Source: Oikopleura dioica (lineage: Eukaryota; Chordata; Appendicularia; Copelata; Oikopleuridae). From it: a stretch of DNA of 64,000 nucleotides. The stretch covers positions 16,875,208 through 16,939,207 of the forward strand of contig OU015568.1 in the NCBI GenBank assembly GCA_907165135.1. Reading direction: 5' to 3'. The notes below the pieces were generated by a model. It ran no database searches. It was not told the DNA's origin and worked only from the letters and a program-made list of their open reading frames with translations. The position numbers were made by a program, and so were the translations under genes. This document shows, in pieces, positions 1 to 11,253 of the stretch. Position 1 is the stretch's first letter; each line of letters starts with the position of its first letter.

Positions 1-3000
1 TATGTGCGTTTTGCATATTTGCGCCGGTGCATCTAAATCAGAAAAGCACATGGCGCTAGAATGGACTGTGAATTTTAATTTTCATTCCGCGGCCGCGCTT
101 CGTTGCGCGTGGATAGACGCTCTTACCTGCGCAGAACATGGCGTCTTTGACCAAATACTGTCCATTCATCGTGTTCGCGCATTGCTGGTCCGACATGATG
201 TCCAGATCGACCTCCTGCAATTGCTCGGCGACGGAGCCTGACTCGGTCTGTCCCCAGCCTGCGACCCAGCACTTTGTTCCAGGCGGGGGGTGCTCACCTT
301 GCGGGGGCAGGCAAGCCGGGGCGGCGAGCGGCTTCTGGTTTAGTTTCATAAAGGGGACTTTAATTATGCAAATGTCATTTTTAATTTGTCGTCTAGAGTA
401 TTCTGGGTGGATGATTAGTTCTTTGGCAGTGTAAGTATACTCGTGCGGGTCTAAACAGCGGATGTCTCCAGTTCAATTCGTTCTTTAAAAATGCTCTAAT
501 AATTAGGCGCTGGACATTCCCACGGAAGCCATCAAAAGAAAAAGATCTTCCATCCGCGCTCCTTTCTGGTGGAAGTAATGGTCGGAAATGGTGCATTTGA
601 CCTTGTCGGGCTTCCGCTGGAATCCGTCGCAGCAATGCGCTGCGGAAATGATCGTTTCGTCATCGACGATCGTTCCGCCGCACAAGAAGTTGTCGAAGGC
701 GATGTTGACGATCCAGGGCCAGCTGTAGGGGACCACGTCTTTGCCTCCGTAGATCCGTTGTTGGAAGTTGCCTTTTGAATCTTCCTAAACAGGGGAAGCA
801 TGAAAGACTGAAGGGAGGGAACAAAAGAGTGTACCTTGCAAACCATGTCTTGCGGAATTCGATCAGTACTACCCGTGGACGAAACGGCGCCCAGATCGGA
901 AACTTCCAGCCCCGTCTCTCTCTGCTCCTTGTGGTCGTTCTTGCAGTACCAGTTGCCCGAGTAGTCGTTTTTGAAGGCTGGGATGTCGATGATCTTTTTC
1001 ATTCCAGCGCCGATTCTCCAGTGGCAGAATCCGTCGGCTTCTTCGCGGCTCTGAAAATTCAGCTCATTATCTGCTTCATAACAGTTTATTCCAGCGCTGG
1101 GTTATCAGTAGTTTAGCACGTTTTTCGACGCGAACTTTTGGCCATTTTTTGGCTATAAACTTTGTGGCAATTTCGATAGATGCGCATAAACAGTGACGCA
1201 AAGAAAACGAGGTCAAAAGAATGTCAAATTGAAGTTCGACTCGAGGGACAGCCGTTCCCTGCCCGAAACTAGCGATAGGCTTATCGTCAGGGGTGTTACG
1301 TGTTCGACAGTATCGGCTGACTCATAAAGGTCGCGAGCCGAGTTATCAGCCGACCGCCGTGAGGACTAAGATCCCTACTACTCTCCTCCTCTCGGGGCGT
1401 TGAAAAGAAACGATGCTCCTCCGTTTCAAGACTTTTGCGCGTCTCTTTTCCACTTGAAACGGTCGCAGCGCACTTTGCTTATCACTATCCTAGGTAGTAG
1501 TCTGCTAGCCCCTTCTGTGAACTCTTACAGGGAATAAATCATTCCGAATGATTAGCATTCTAGCAATAAATCTCTAAGCAAAGAGTGCAAAAGAAGGACG
1601 CTGCAAGTTGACAAAGTTTATGTTTAATTTCTAACACATCTTTGGTGCCAAAACAGCGGGACGGCTCAATACCCCTGATTGAGCTTTTGATCCAAATTAA
1701 ACCGCTGTCGTGGGATTTTGTTATTCCCGTCAACTCGGCGAGGTTGTCACAGATCACACAATATCCGTAATCTGCGGACATCTTTGAACAGCGACACCAT
1801 CTGTCTTCAGTTTTACGTTTCTGGAAAAGGGAGATGTATTTCCCCTTGCACCGGAAGGATGATCGCGACATTTTCCAAAGCAAAAAAAGCTAACCGCCAA
1901 GGCGAGCCAGATTAAACGTCACTACAAAATCGCATTTTCGGATAGCACGAGCCGTTCTATTCAACCAAAACAATATGCCCCAGTGAAATAATATCTCATT
2001 GAAAATGAACTGGGGTCGAAAACCTGAGCGGGAAATAAGAGTCAGGGTTCTGAAAAAATTTAATGAAAGCCGCGGAGCGTAAAAATAATTATTAACCGTA
2101 TTATTGATATTTTTTATTATTAATAATAAAAATTTTATAGAATAAAAATTATTATTTCTAAGCGTAGGGGCTTCGTAACGAAGCCTTCGTTTCTGGAAAA
2201 GCCGCGTAGAGCATAAATCTCTTTCAGAACCCTCAGGCTTTTTACTCCGATTACCAAGGCTGGAAATTGAACTCACCTTTACTGGATGGTCGCACTTGCA
2301 AATGGCCACAACTTTATCGTTGCTCATTGGCATCAGGGCTTGTTTGTTGTTGCAGGAAATTATACATTTTCTGGTTCCAGCGGTCGTCGTGGAACAGGTC
2401 ATCTAAAATCAAGAATGGTGAGTCAGGCTCGTTTTCGTGATCTGGAGGATGTTTTGAGGAGGAGGTGGCCTCGGTTTTGCGCAAAACACCCGTTCGGATT
2501 TGAGGTTCTATTAATTCGAGCTCTGCCCAGGATACTTTTGGACTGCGTCGTCGTCCAATTCTATAAATTTAAAGACGAGACCCTTATTCTGCCTTCTAAG
2601 CCCTTCTAGAGCCAGTAATTAGGAAGGCGAATGCATGATCATTCGAATTTCAAAAACGATTATGAAAAAGCAGCCAATGAATTATGTTCACAAGTTCATC
2701 AGTTTCATAATTGCGAACAAGCCAAGACGCTCCTAATCATGAAATCGAGCGAAGAGCGTAAAATCAAACAAGTTTCGAAGAACACTTACTTGCATCGAGT
2801 CCTGGTCGATCGGCAGCTGCATGCAGGTCTGACAGGAGCCAAAGTCTTTGCTGTTCCAAACTGCTCCGCCGCCTCTTCTCACGCATTTGATCTTGTTAGC
2901 GGTTAATTTTCCGAAGGGCAATTGTAAGAAATTCAACGAAAGTCCAAGTCTTTGGACATTATCTGGGATAGATCTACGCCACAGCCGGGCGAGTTTAGTG

Positions 3001-3101
3001 TCATCGCGGTCTGTATATATTTTTATACCTAAGATAAGGCTCATCCGGTCACCGCCCTTGCCGATCTTTCTCACGGCAGCGGGTACGTTTAGAAACTCCT
3101 T
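1..3101 (-). CDS. Secreted multidomain S1 serine protease (partial, 3' end off window)
   Basis: Likely extracellular trypsin/chymotrypsin-family protease, read from high to low coordinates. Exons fit at 2790-3101, 2277-2402, 1638-1820, 835-1050, 520-784, 127-465 and 1-32. The first four encode Cys-rich modules that I cannot name. The protease begins at IYGGKD (equivalent of IVGG, so zymogen cleavage is expected), has catalytic His in SAAHC and Asp in KNDICIIKV, then WVAGWGQ and MFCAG. The Ser195 exon lies beyond base 1, so activity cannot be judged. Phases agree across the listed junctions. The 466-519 intron has no in-phase GT and fits GA-AG. The 5' end is unresolved; the sushi exon at 5308 and the signal-peptide exon at 7051 are probably upstream exons. 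Confidence 0.78.
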
Positions 3102-5307
3102 CTGAAAAGAATCGAACTCGCGAAAAAATTGGCGAAATAAAAAGTCACCCCAATTCGACATAAAGATTCCAGGCTAAAGCAACAAAGAAAGGAATAGTTT
3201 GGAATAAAACCAAAGACAGCTGGGTTCAACGGGAGAAAAAGAAGAATCACATAATCATCATCATCTGCTTTTTGAAGGATCAGATTAGTCTGGTCGTTAG
3301 TTTCCAAATTTGCTATTTTGAAATTCGGACCGTTGTAAAACCTGTGTACAAAACCTGAGTCAGGGTCGGGAAAGTGTTTAGTCGCCTTATACACAGGTTT
3401 CTGAGTCCCGCTTTCATTTTCATGACGAAAAAAGCAAACAGCTCGTTTTTAGACGGTCATTTATAAAATAGCAAAATCATAATTACACTCAAAATTGCTG
3501 AGAAACCGTGCTTTGGGGACCGGAAACTGATCATCGCAAAAAACAGGTGCAGAGGGCACAAACAGCAATTACAAAGTGAACGCACGTTTACTGTTGATGG
3601 GATTCTAGCTGCCTAAGAGCAGCGACATAATTACGATCATTACGACCTGCTTATTGTACACAAGAGCTTGTTATCTTGTTCATCTTTGTGATGAGGCTAA
3701 CGGGCAGTTACTGAATCCAAGAAGAGATAAGAACGCTCCGCACGATCGTTTTTATCGAGAAAACAGAAGATAAGATATTACTGGCGCGTTTACTTTAAAC
3801 ACGCGTCTAAATAAGTCTCCTTCGCCAATGTCACATTGGCAATGTGACAATTTAGCACGGCAATTATAATTGCGAGTTAGAAATCAAGACTTTTGGATTA
3901 GAGTTAACACAGTAATACTCATATTTTTCCGATGAAAAGGAATGTTTAAACCTAAAAGAAAATCTTGACCAAAAATTTGATAAAAAATATTGTCGAGGCC
4001 TTTATTTTTGAATAAGGGGGTGACTCTGATATTAAAAAAAATTATTTAAAAAGATTTCAATCTATTAAATTGTCATTATAAAATTTTCAATAAATAGCAA
4101 AAATTATAATATTATTATATTATTAATTATTTATTTTTTATTTTTTTATTAAAAAATATAAAAAAATTACAAGATTTTCAAAATTTATTACAAAATCGAT
4201 TTATTAAAATCTAAATTGCCAAAGAAATATTTTCGGGAAAAGTGAATTTATGATGTGTACTCCCTCAAAAATTCCTGAGAAAAGGTGGGTCACCCCCTTA
4301 AGCTCAATGCTCAATGATGATAGAATTTTAAAATGAAGCTTAGAATTTCGGTCCTGTGAGAAAATATTCCAAGAAATGTGATTTGATTAGGGATTTGAAT
4401 TAATAGAATTGATGATTTTGGAGCGTGTTTAGAAATTAGAAGCGTTCAAGTCACTCCTCGAAAATGTACAAATTCGGCACTCTGTAGCTCTCCACATAAT
4501 CCGGTCCAGCTTGGGCTCACGATGAAATAATGCGTTCACACGTGATAATTATTTGTACCACTCGAAACATGGAGAAGAAGGCTCTTAGCAACAACTCACA
4601 TGCACTTTTGTTTGGCGGTTTAGAAATGTTAACAATTTCGAATTCTGAAATCGCGCGAGTTTGTGGCTTCTGCGCGAATTTCCAGCCACGGCGGAGAAAA
4701 TGAAAAAAGCGAGATAAAGCCCGAGTTCATGAAAAATATATTTAGCCGCTAGAGCCAAGCGTGGAACGTACTCTTATCAAAGGATCAAGCGGATCAGCTC
4801 GTATGGATCAGCAGCTTTGCACGTTTTAGCGCGCCATCACGTGGCCAACACGTTCTATCGTAAAAACGAGAGAATCGCGCACGAGGATTAGTTCCGGCAA
4901 TTTTTAAGAGCAAAGAGATACAGTTCCGCCGCTCTCAAAATTAGCTTTTTTACTTTAAAATTCGTGGAAAAGAGTTCACTTTTTACGAACCAATCAAAAT
5001 GCTTGAAAATATATCTCCACCAATCAGATTTCGCCAAAAAGTCGGAAAAATAACTATCAAAGATTTGATTGGTTGAACGCTTATTATGAGCATTTTGATT
5101 GGTTTTCTCGAAATTAATAAATAATTTATTAAATTATTATAATCAAAAGTAATTGTGTAAAAAATTATTTCTGAAAATCATTGAAATAATAGAAATTAAT
5201 AAAATAATGATGAAAATTAACTTCAACCCTAACCCTAACCGTAACCGTAACCCCGACCCCAACCCAGTGAAATAAGAAAAAAGAAGAACTCAAATCTAAA
5301 AATTAAC
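3102..5307. other. Intron/intergenic interval, no exon recognised
   Basis: About 2.2 kb, very AT-rich at 4000-4200. A degenerate family-A MITE copy sits near 3340-3400. Two similar stretches around 4985-5000 and 5090-5105 are inverted with respect to each other (motif CCAATCAAAATGC). A run of CCCTAA units degenerating to CCGTAA lies at 5226-5262. The preceding sushi exon ends in phase 2 and the next recognised exon starts in phase 0, so at least one short exon may be hidden here. Confidence 0.4.
5226..5262. repeat. Interstitial telomere-like tract
   Basis: CCCTAA units that decay to CCGTAA and CCCGAC. Similar short tracts lie at 14475-14495, 17088-17102, 22538-22550 (opposite orientation), 35486-35494 and 53469-53508. 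Confidence 0.75.
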
Positions 5308-5432
5308 CTTTCCTTCTGCGCTCCACCATAAACGTCATAATCACGGTTGCATTTTAGCTGGCAAGTGTCTCCACGGCAGAGGACTTTTCCATTGGGCACT
5401 TGGTTGACTTCTTTGAGTGTGCTTTGGCAATT
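5308..5432 (-). CDS. Sushi/CCP-domain exon, probably of the upstream protease gene
   Basis: An open exon between an ACAG acceptor and a GTTAAT donor. It encodes a peptide with QNC, VPNGKVLC, RGDTCQLKC and YDVYGG, the Cys/Asn-Gly/Tyr spacing of the first half of a complement-control (sushi) repeat. It is on the same strand as the S1 protease exons and 2.2 kb upstream of them. A sushi module in front of an S1 protease resembles complement-type proteases. Membership in that gene is inferred from order and strand only; the phase-2 end shows that another exon must follow. Confidence 0.55.
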
Positions 5433-6376
5433 CTGTGTTTCGGATAAAAAGGAGAAATTACGTTTTTGTTTGTGGCCTTCACTCGGCCACAATAAAATAT
5501 GAGTATTGTTAGCTGTAAACATGACGGAGCGTGTTGCCCATTCGTGTTGCATATTTATGAGTTCGGGACTTAGGGAACCTTTAACGTTTGCCTAGGTCAA
5601 CGATTATCCACGCAGAGCCGGGCCAGGAACGTTTTAGGCGGAAATGGCAGTTTTGAACTTTTTACTCGGGAAATCGGCAAATTGGAAAAGTTGCGAAATT
5701 TAAGGGTATAGCATCTACTAAAGTTTAAGGACTTTTTTCTTCAAACTTTTCAAAAGAAAGAGGTTTAATGAATATAAATTTTATCTCAAGTTCAGCTCGT
5801 AAACTCCCTAAAATCTTGTATCAGAAAATAAGGGCGTCACTTTCATATGTCAGGAGAAATTTTGTTCTTTCTCCAAAGCTTATCAAAGTGATTTCCTTAT
5901 TTTATTTCACCAAATAATAAGGGACTAACAAGCTTAATTATTTCCTATCATTCTGCGGGAAAATCTGATTTAAGATGGGTACTCCCTTAATTTTTCTTCA
6001 CTTGAACCCAAACGATCTTTTTCCCAGCTAGTGAAATCGTCAGGAAATCGAGTTACTAGCTCAAACTTGCATAATTATTGTAATTCTTAACCGGTGGCTG
6101 TTCTCACACCAACGCTGGAATTATGTCAAACAATTTGTCTTTCAATTTTTTGAAATAGCTTTTCGGAAAGGAGGAAGTTTACTGTCCAGCGGAGGTCATG
6201 TTCAAAAGCCCCTAATTAGCTCATCTGACCGCGCCGTGACCACATGTGTTTGCTGCTGGCACATGAGTTTCGCTTAAAATGAGTTAGATAGAGCAATTCT
6301 TTAATCTAAAAAATCAATCGGAAGATTAAGGGAGCCGCTCCTTTGGCTCATCAACTTGGGTAAAAACGGGATGGTG

Positions 6377-6513
6377 TCTGGAACCGACAAAAATTTCGAC
6401 AAATTTAGCGTTGGCGTCTTCTCGGCTGCTGATTGGCCGGTTTGCCGAATCCAGGCTTCTGATTGGTTGAAAATTTCCCCGCAAAATTTGTCGAAATTTT
6501 TGTCGGTTCCAGA
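6377..6513. mobile_element. Family-B MITE
   Basis: Terminal inverted repeats about 30 bp long start CTGGAACCGACAAAAATTTC and are near-perfect at the two ends. The inside contains CTGATTGG-type repeats. Related copies with the core GACAAAATTTGCGTAGGC lie near 12626, 34180, 53143 and 58863. Confidence 0.75.
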
Positions 6514-6528
6514 TACCTCTCCTAAAAA

Positions 6529-6616
6529 CCAGGGTCAGGTTCTGAGGAGCTTTTTCGGCTACGCAACCATTTATTTTAGCTCTTTAGACCCTGACTCAGG
6601 TTTTTACACACGTTGC
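6529..6616. mobile_element. Family-A MITE (degenerate copy)
   Basis: The right end matches the family, with GACCCTGACTCAGG followed by TTTTTACACACG. The left end is shortened to CAGGGTCAGGTTCTGAGG. Confidence 0.6.
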
Positions 6617-7050
6617 TTCACCAAAGCTTTCAGTGAAAAAATAAAGACTCGCGTGTTTTCAATTTCAAAATAAAAATACGCATTCGCCAGCTGAAAAGCT
6701 AAAAATACGCGTTTTTCGAAAATGATACGATAGAAGTGTTTATTTTGCTGGAATATTGAATGAGCCGAAATTAATGTTTTACACAACTCGCGTCGTATCA
6801 TCCCGCCGCAAATTTAATTCAAGGGGTGTATTTCAAACACGATTTTCTCCGCGACTTTTTCAGCGTTTTTAACACGGTGACACCCTTATTTTACTTTTTG
6901 AAAAGAAAGTTTAGGCGATCAATTAAAGTTAATCAAAGTTGATTTTTTGAATTTTTAACAAAAAATTTTTAAAAATTTCTCTAATAAAATCTAAAAAATA
7001 GCATAAATAATCTTTAAAAAATCAAAAAAATAAAAAAATTTTATCCATTC

Positions 7051-7197
7051 CTTGTAGGTCAAAGGGGTCGAGCGGCCGCCACGATTGCCCTTTCGGCCGC
7101 CTCGACCTCCTTTGCCTTTGCCAGCGTTTTTGCCTTTGCCTCCTTTTCCCTGGGCAAGGACTGCCGAGACCAGCACGAGACCTTGTAAAATCTTCAT
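7051..7197 (-). CDS. Signal-peptide exon followed by a Gly/Lys/Arg-rich linker
   Basis: ATG at 7197 opens a typical signal peptide (MKILQGLVLVSAVLAQ), then a basic linker made of GKGG, KGKN and GGRGG units, ending TYK after 49 codons. No GT follows, but GAATGG at 7045-7050 fits a GA donor, with AG acceptors in the AT-rich DNA downstream. Read straight through, the frame stops near 6991 after an improbable Phe/Ile-rich tail. It is probably exon 1 of the S1 protease gene on the same strand; it could instead be a separate small secreted basic peptide. Confidence 0.5.
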
Positions 7198-7992
7198 AGC
7201 TTCTCTCTTTGTTTTTCGCGTCTTCTTTAGTTCGTCAAGAATCGAGTTATTCTCTTTCCAAAATTTATTCTTCGCCGATTTCAAAAAGGATCAAAAAGCA
7301 TAAACCGTCTTTTCTCTCTCTCTTTCTTTTTTACGAAGATATAATCGAGCCCTGTTAATTTCAAGGGCGAGCGAACTAAAGTCGAGTTACTTTTTAGTAA
7401 TTTATGATATTTAACGTCTATCGTAGTGGATTTCTCTGGTCGATGGAGGCGCTCGAGGGAGCGCGCGATGGCGCTCTCGGCCGAGTCCACCAACCACGGG
7501 GTTAGCACTAGCCATGAGCTTTCACGAGAAGCGGCATCGGCGATCTAGCGCTCCCCGTCGACGGCTACAACTTTTTCGCTATTTCGTCTTGAATTTCAAA
7601 TCCACAAATCGCTAATGCTCCCGTTGACCTCTGACGCCGTCTTTTTTATTTGATTTTCTGGAATTTGATTAACTAGGGGCTTCGGAAAGGCGTTTTCGCG
7701 CCGAAACGCCACGTAAGATTCGTGTTTTTGGGTAAGCACCGGTGCTTGCTTTGAAACACGTGCTGCGGAAGTTCTAGCCGGACTATACAAATATCGATAT
7801 AAAAGGCCGGAAAGCCGTTCAACCCTTTTTCACGGCAAAAGTGAACTCTAGACAGAACTGCCCGGAATGGATATGTTTTCACGAGAAGGTAAGTAATGTC
7901 ACCCTCGAGCGGGGATCAGCCTGCTTTATCGCCGCTATCAAGCTAGAATTATGTTTGATAGAGTTTCTATTTTTCGTTACAATTTTTAGCCT
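7198..7992. other. No gene recognised
   Basis: About 800 nt with short uninformative open frames on both strands. A GC-rich patch lies at 7435-7560. Possible 5' flank of the minus-strand secreted gene at 7197. Confidence 0.35.
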
Positions 7993-8454
7993 GATGATTT
8001 TCGAAAAATGTTTTCAGGCCAAAAATCACTTTTTAACTGTTAGTGCCATCTTCACCGCCGTCTCAAACCGAGTCGAACGGTATATGTATCGCTTGAAAAT
8101 TCTAGAGTTTCGGGTACTTCCGGTCAAATTTACGAAATTCTAGTATTCCACTGCCGTTTTTGATACAGAAATGGTACTATGGCATATAGCATGTCAAAAT
8201 GACCGCTAGGACGTGAGGAGTGCAGGGGTCTCAAAAAATAAGTACTTTTGCAAAGAAAAGTACCTAAAAATAATCATTTTGTGATTTTTTAGCACGTAAA
8301 ATATCAATTTTTAATTTTTTCGGGCAGAAGTACCCGAAACTCTAGAATTTTCAAGCGATACATATACCGTTCGACTCGGTTTGAGACGGCGGTGAAGATG
8401 GCACTAACAGTTAAAAAGTGATTTTTGGCCTGCAAACATTTTTCGAAAATCATC
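7993..8454. repeat. Long hairpin (foldback) element H1
   Basis: Two arms of about 128 bp, 7993-8120 and 8327-8454, are nearly perfect reverse complements around a spacer of about 206 bp. Inside the arms is GAGTCGAACGGTATATG, a motif also seen in modified form in the hairpins at 34.6 and 47.5 kb. Confidence 0.85.
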
Positions 8455-8477
8455 AAGCTTTCAGGCTGAAAATTATA

Positions 8478-9182
8478 CAGTGAAAACCCATTTTAAGGCC
8501 CACCCTTTTAAGGCCACTTTTTCGAAAAATCTCCAAAATCTGTCATCCTAAAAATCCACTTTAAGGCCACTTTTTTCGAAATCCGAAAGTTACAGTTTCG
8601 CTAGAAAAAGCTAGCTATCTTCGACTGTATCCTCGGCCATTTTGATGTCGATGGCTTTTCAGTGTCAGCATGGTCTGTCACTTGAACTTGAGGCACTTCT
8701 TCAATCTCCATCGGAGTACTTGGACGCGTTTCATCAATTTGAAGCGCCAGAAAATGCTCGACAAATTCTTTTTCTTGTTTGTCAAGAACACTTACTCAAC
8801 ATCGAGATCTTCAAACTGCTCGATTTCTTCTCGTAAATAATCCTCTCGAAGATTTCGAGTGCATGAAGATTTCGATAGAGATTTTTGATCCATTTCTCTG
8901 ACATGTTGACAGAAAAAATATTTTTGAAAGAATGAAAGAAAGAATCACCTAGAGTCCAATTTAAACAACACATTTTGGCAATTGCTTTGAATCATACTTT
9001 GTTCGGGCGATAGAAACATGCAGTAGACTCGAGCATTCCCCTATAGACCCTTATGATTCACTTTTGTCCGAAAAAATGGAAAAATTTGTTGTCATCCGAC
9101 ACAAGGCAAAAAATATCCATTTTAAGGCCACTTTTAAAATCCGCTGTCATCCAAAAAGTGGCCTTAAAATGGGTTTTCACTG
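8478..9182. mobile_element. TA-flanked DNA transposon remnant (Tc1/mariner-pogo type ends)
   Basis: Inverted termini begin CAGTGAAAACCCATTTTAAG and are flanked by TA on both sides (8476-8477 and 9183-9184), the insertion signature of the Tc1/mariner/pogo superfamily. The unit TTTTAAGGCCACTTTT is repeated subterminally at both ends. The 705-bp interior holds a decayed minus-strand reading frame. Confidence 0.75.
8601..8789 (-). pseudogene. Decayed transposase-like C-terminal fragment
   Basis: A minus-strand frame inside the TA-flanked element gives an acidic stretch (DETRPSTPMEIEEVPQVQV) and ends WPRIQSKIASFF then stop. It can only be extended upstream by a frameshift near 8797. Acidic C-termini are common in pogo-like transposases, but no catalytic DDE block is visible, so the assignment rests mainly on position between the terminal repeats. 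Confidence 0.4.
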
Positions 9183-9260
9183 TACATTGAAAATTTTACC
9201 AACACTCCTTCCTTGAGCAGCTAGGCTCAGTGGAAAACTCACCGATCCTGTGTTCGGCAT

Positions 9261-9346
9261 CCTGTGTAGAAAACCTGAGTCAAGGCCCGAATGTAAAGCA
9301 GTTATTCATTAAAGATCATTCAGGCCCTGACTCAGGTTTTGAACAT
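9261..9346. mobile_element. Family-A MITE
   Basis: Short copy with CCTGTGTAGAAAACCTGAGT at the left and GGCCCTGACTCAGGTTTTG at the right. Confidence 0.75.
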
Positions 9347-10082
9347 AAAAATGGCTTTGTTTTTATTTAAAAAGCTTGAAGAAAATACGATTATTTTGGA
9401 AAAGCTGGGTTCAAGGGACAATTGGCAGGAGAAGAATTAGCATAGAATATGAACTCGGAAAAAGAAGGGAGTCGACCACGCGGTGCGACGTCAGTTTACC
9501 TCAGCTGTGGGTGGAGCACGATCACGTTCCTGCGGAAATCGAAAGCTTTGTGGCAGCTTAGCCGCGTTTCAATTCGACTGGCAGCGATTGGAAAACGTCT
9601 GTCCCACGTAGTAAAGCTCCTTCTTTTTGGATGGAGAGTGACATGTCTAGCAAATAAGACAAATTTGAAGAGTTGGTTACTAAACAGAATTATTCCAGAG
9701 CTCGCTGCATAAATTGAAGAGAAGAACATGAATTTTCTAATTGAACTTTTCGACTCAAAAATCGTCGTTTTATTTTTTCAAGAAAGTTCGTTTTGCTCCG
9801 TGATTTCCATTCCATTCTGTGGCCTGACAATGGAAGCAGATATGATCCGCCTGGGATGCAAAAAGTTACAACGAAAAATGGAAAGGACTGACCACCAGAG
9901 AGGATATGTGATAAAACGAGTAATGTTAATGTACAACGACAGCTGCGGTCGTGCTTAGAGAAACTTTTTTCATAAGAAGGAAATCGTTTCGACAGGCGGT
10001 GATAAAAAACGATCCTTACGTAGCTTGAAATATTTTTAGCTAGGGTTGGAGATTTTTCGGAGATATTTTTAAGCCTAGATAG
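9347..10082. other. Unassigned interval with one weak exon candidate
   Basis: On the minus strand a frame at about 9503-9710 lies between an acceptor (TTTATGCAG) and a GTAAAC donor and encodes a basic peptide ending IVLHPQLR. Overlapping plus-strand frames are equally open, so I do not call a gene. A plus-strand start near 9830 (MEADMIRLGCKK) also precedes a GTAATG. Confidence 0.25.
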
Positions 10083-11253
10083 CTTAATTGAGGGATTGAT
10101 GACTAAGTTCGTGGGGACTAGGTTCGTGGGACTAGGTTCGTAGGTGGTTATGCCAAAGTATGCAAGATGGGGTATGGTTTCCTTTCTATAAGGAACAATG
10201 TGGTGCGACTAGGTTCGTGGGACTAGGTTCGTAGGGGTGCTAGGTTCGTGGGTTTTGAAATTAGAGATTTTTCTATAAGTATTATAAAAATTATAAATTT
10301 TTTTTATAAGGAACAATTGAGTGCGACTAGGTTCGTGGGACTAGGTTCGTGGGTTTTGAAATTTTTTTTTATAAGGAACAATTGAGTGCGACTAGGTTCG
10401 TGGGACTAGGTTCGTGAGTTTTGAAATTTTTTTATAAGGAACAATTGAGTGCGACTAGGTTCGTGGGACTAGGTTCGTGGGTTTTGAAATTTTTATAAGG
10501 AAAAGGAGGGTGCGACTAGGTTCGTGAGACCAGGTTCGTGGGTTTTGAAATTTTTTTATAAGGAAAAAAGGGTGCGACTAGGTTCGTGAGACCAGGTTCG
10601 TGGGTTTTGAAATTTTTTATAAGGAAAAGAAGGGTGCGACTAGGCTCGTGGGACTAGGTTCGTGGGTTTAGAAATTTTTTTATAAGGAAAAGGGGGTGCG
10701 ACTAGGTTCGTGGGACTAGGTTCGTGAAGACTAGGTTCGTGAAGACTAGGTTCGTGGGACTAGGTTCGTGGGACTAGGTTCGTGAAGATTAGGTTCGTGA
10801 AGACTAGGTTCGTGAGACTAGTTTCGTGGGACTAGGTTCGTGGGTTTTGAAATTTTTTTATAAGGAACAATTGAGTGCGACTAGGTTCGTGGGTTGTAAA
10901 ATTGGGTAAAGTTGAATGGTAAAAATGACTTTCCCACCCCCACCCCCAAAATAAGCCGCTAGGCTCTTTAACTGAATTTCTATGTTAGCGCTTTCCAATC
11001 AAAAACCCCGAACCTATATTTAGATAGCAATATTATATTATATGATCATATTATTACAATACATATAATATAAATATATATAAATAAATATATACATATA
11101 AATAACACTTAATCATTATAAATAAAAATATACATATAAAATCAAAAACTCACGAACCTTGTCCCACGAACCACGTTTTCCAGCCAGCCACCCACGAACC
11201 TAGTCCCACGAACCTAGTCCCCACGAACTTAGTCATCCCACACTTAATTGAGG
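10083..11253. mobile_element. Foldback element carrying a GACTAGGTTCGTGG satellite
   Basis: An inverted terminal repeat of about 50 bp (GATGACTAAGTTCGTGGGG at the left, its complement at the right near 11186-11237) is flanked by the 11-bp direct repeat CTTAATTGAGG at 10083-10093 and 11243-11253. About 800 bp of the interior is a tandem array of GACTAGGTTCGTGG units in longer periods ending TTTTGAAATTTTTTTATAAG. The rest is AT-rich. No open frame of note. Confidence 0.85.

Larger units (their letters stand above)
5433..7050. other. Intron/intergenic interval with two MITE copies
   Basis: No exon recognised. Holds a family-B palindromic MITE (about 6377-6513), a degenerate family-A MITE (about 6529-6616) and AT-rich DNA at 6940-7040. 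If 7051-7197 is the first exon of the protease, this stretch is mostly intron. Confidence 0.4.

Noticed and set aside
1240-1560. Structured RNA gene in a GC-richer patch with small inverted repeats
   Set aside because: The patch lies in the expected intron between two protease exons. No tRNA, snRNA or rRNA signature could be recognised by eye.
10090-10900. CRISPR-like array of repeats
   Set aside because: The units are a tandem satellite with no unique spacers, in a eukaryotic genome, and lie inside a foldback element.
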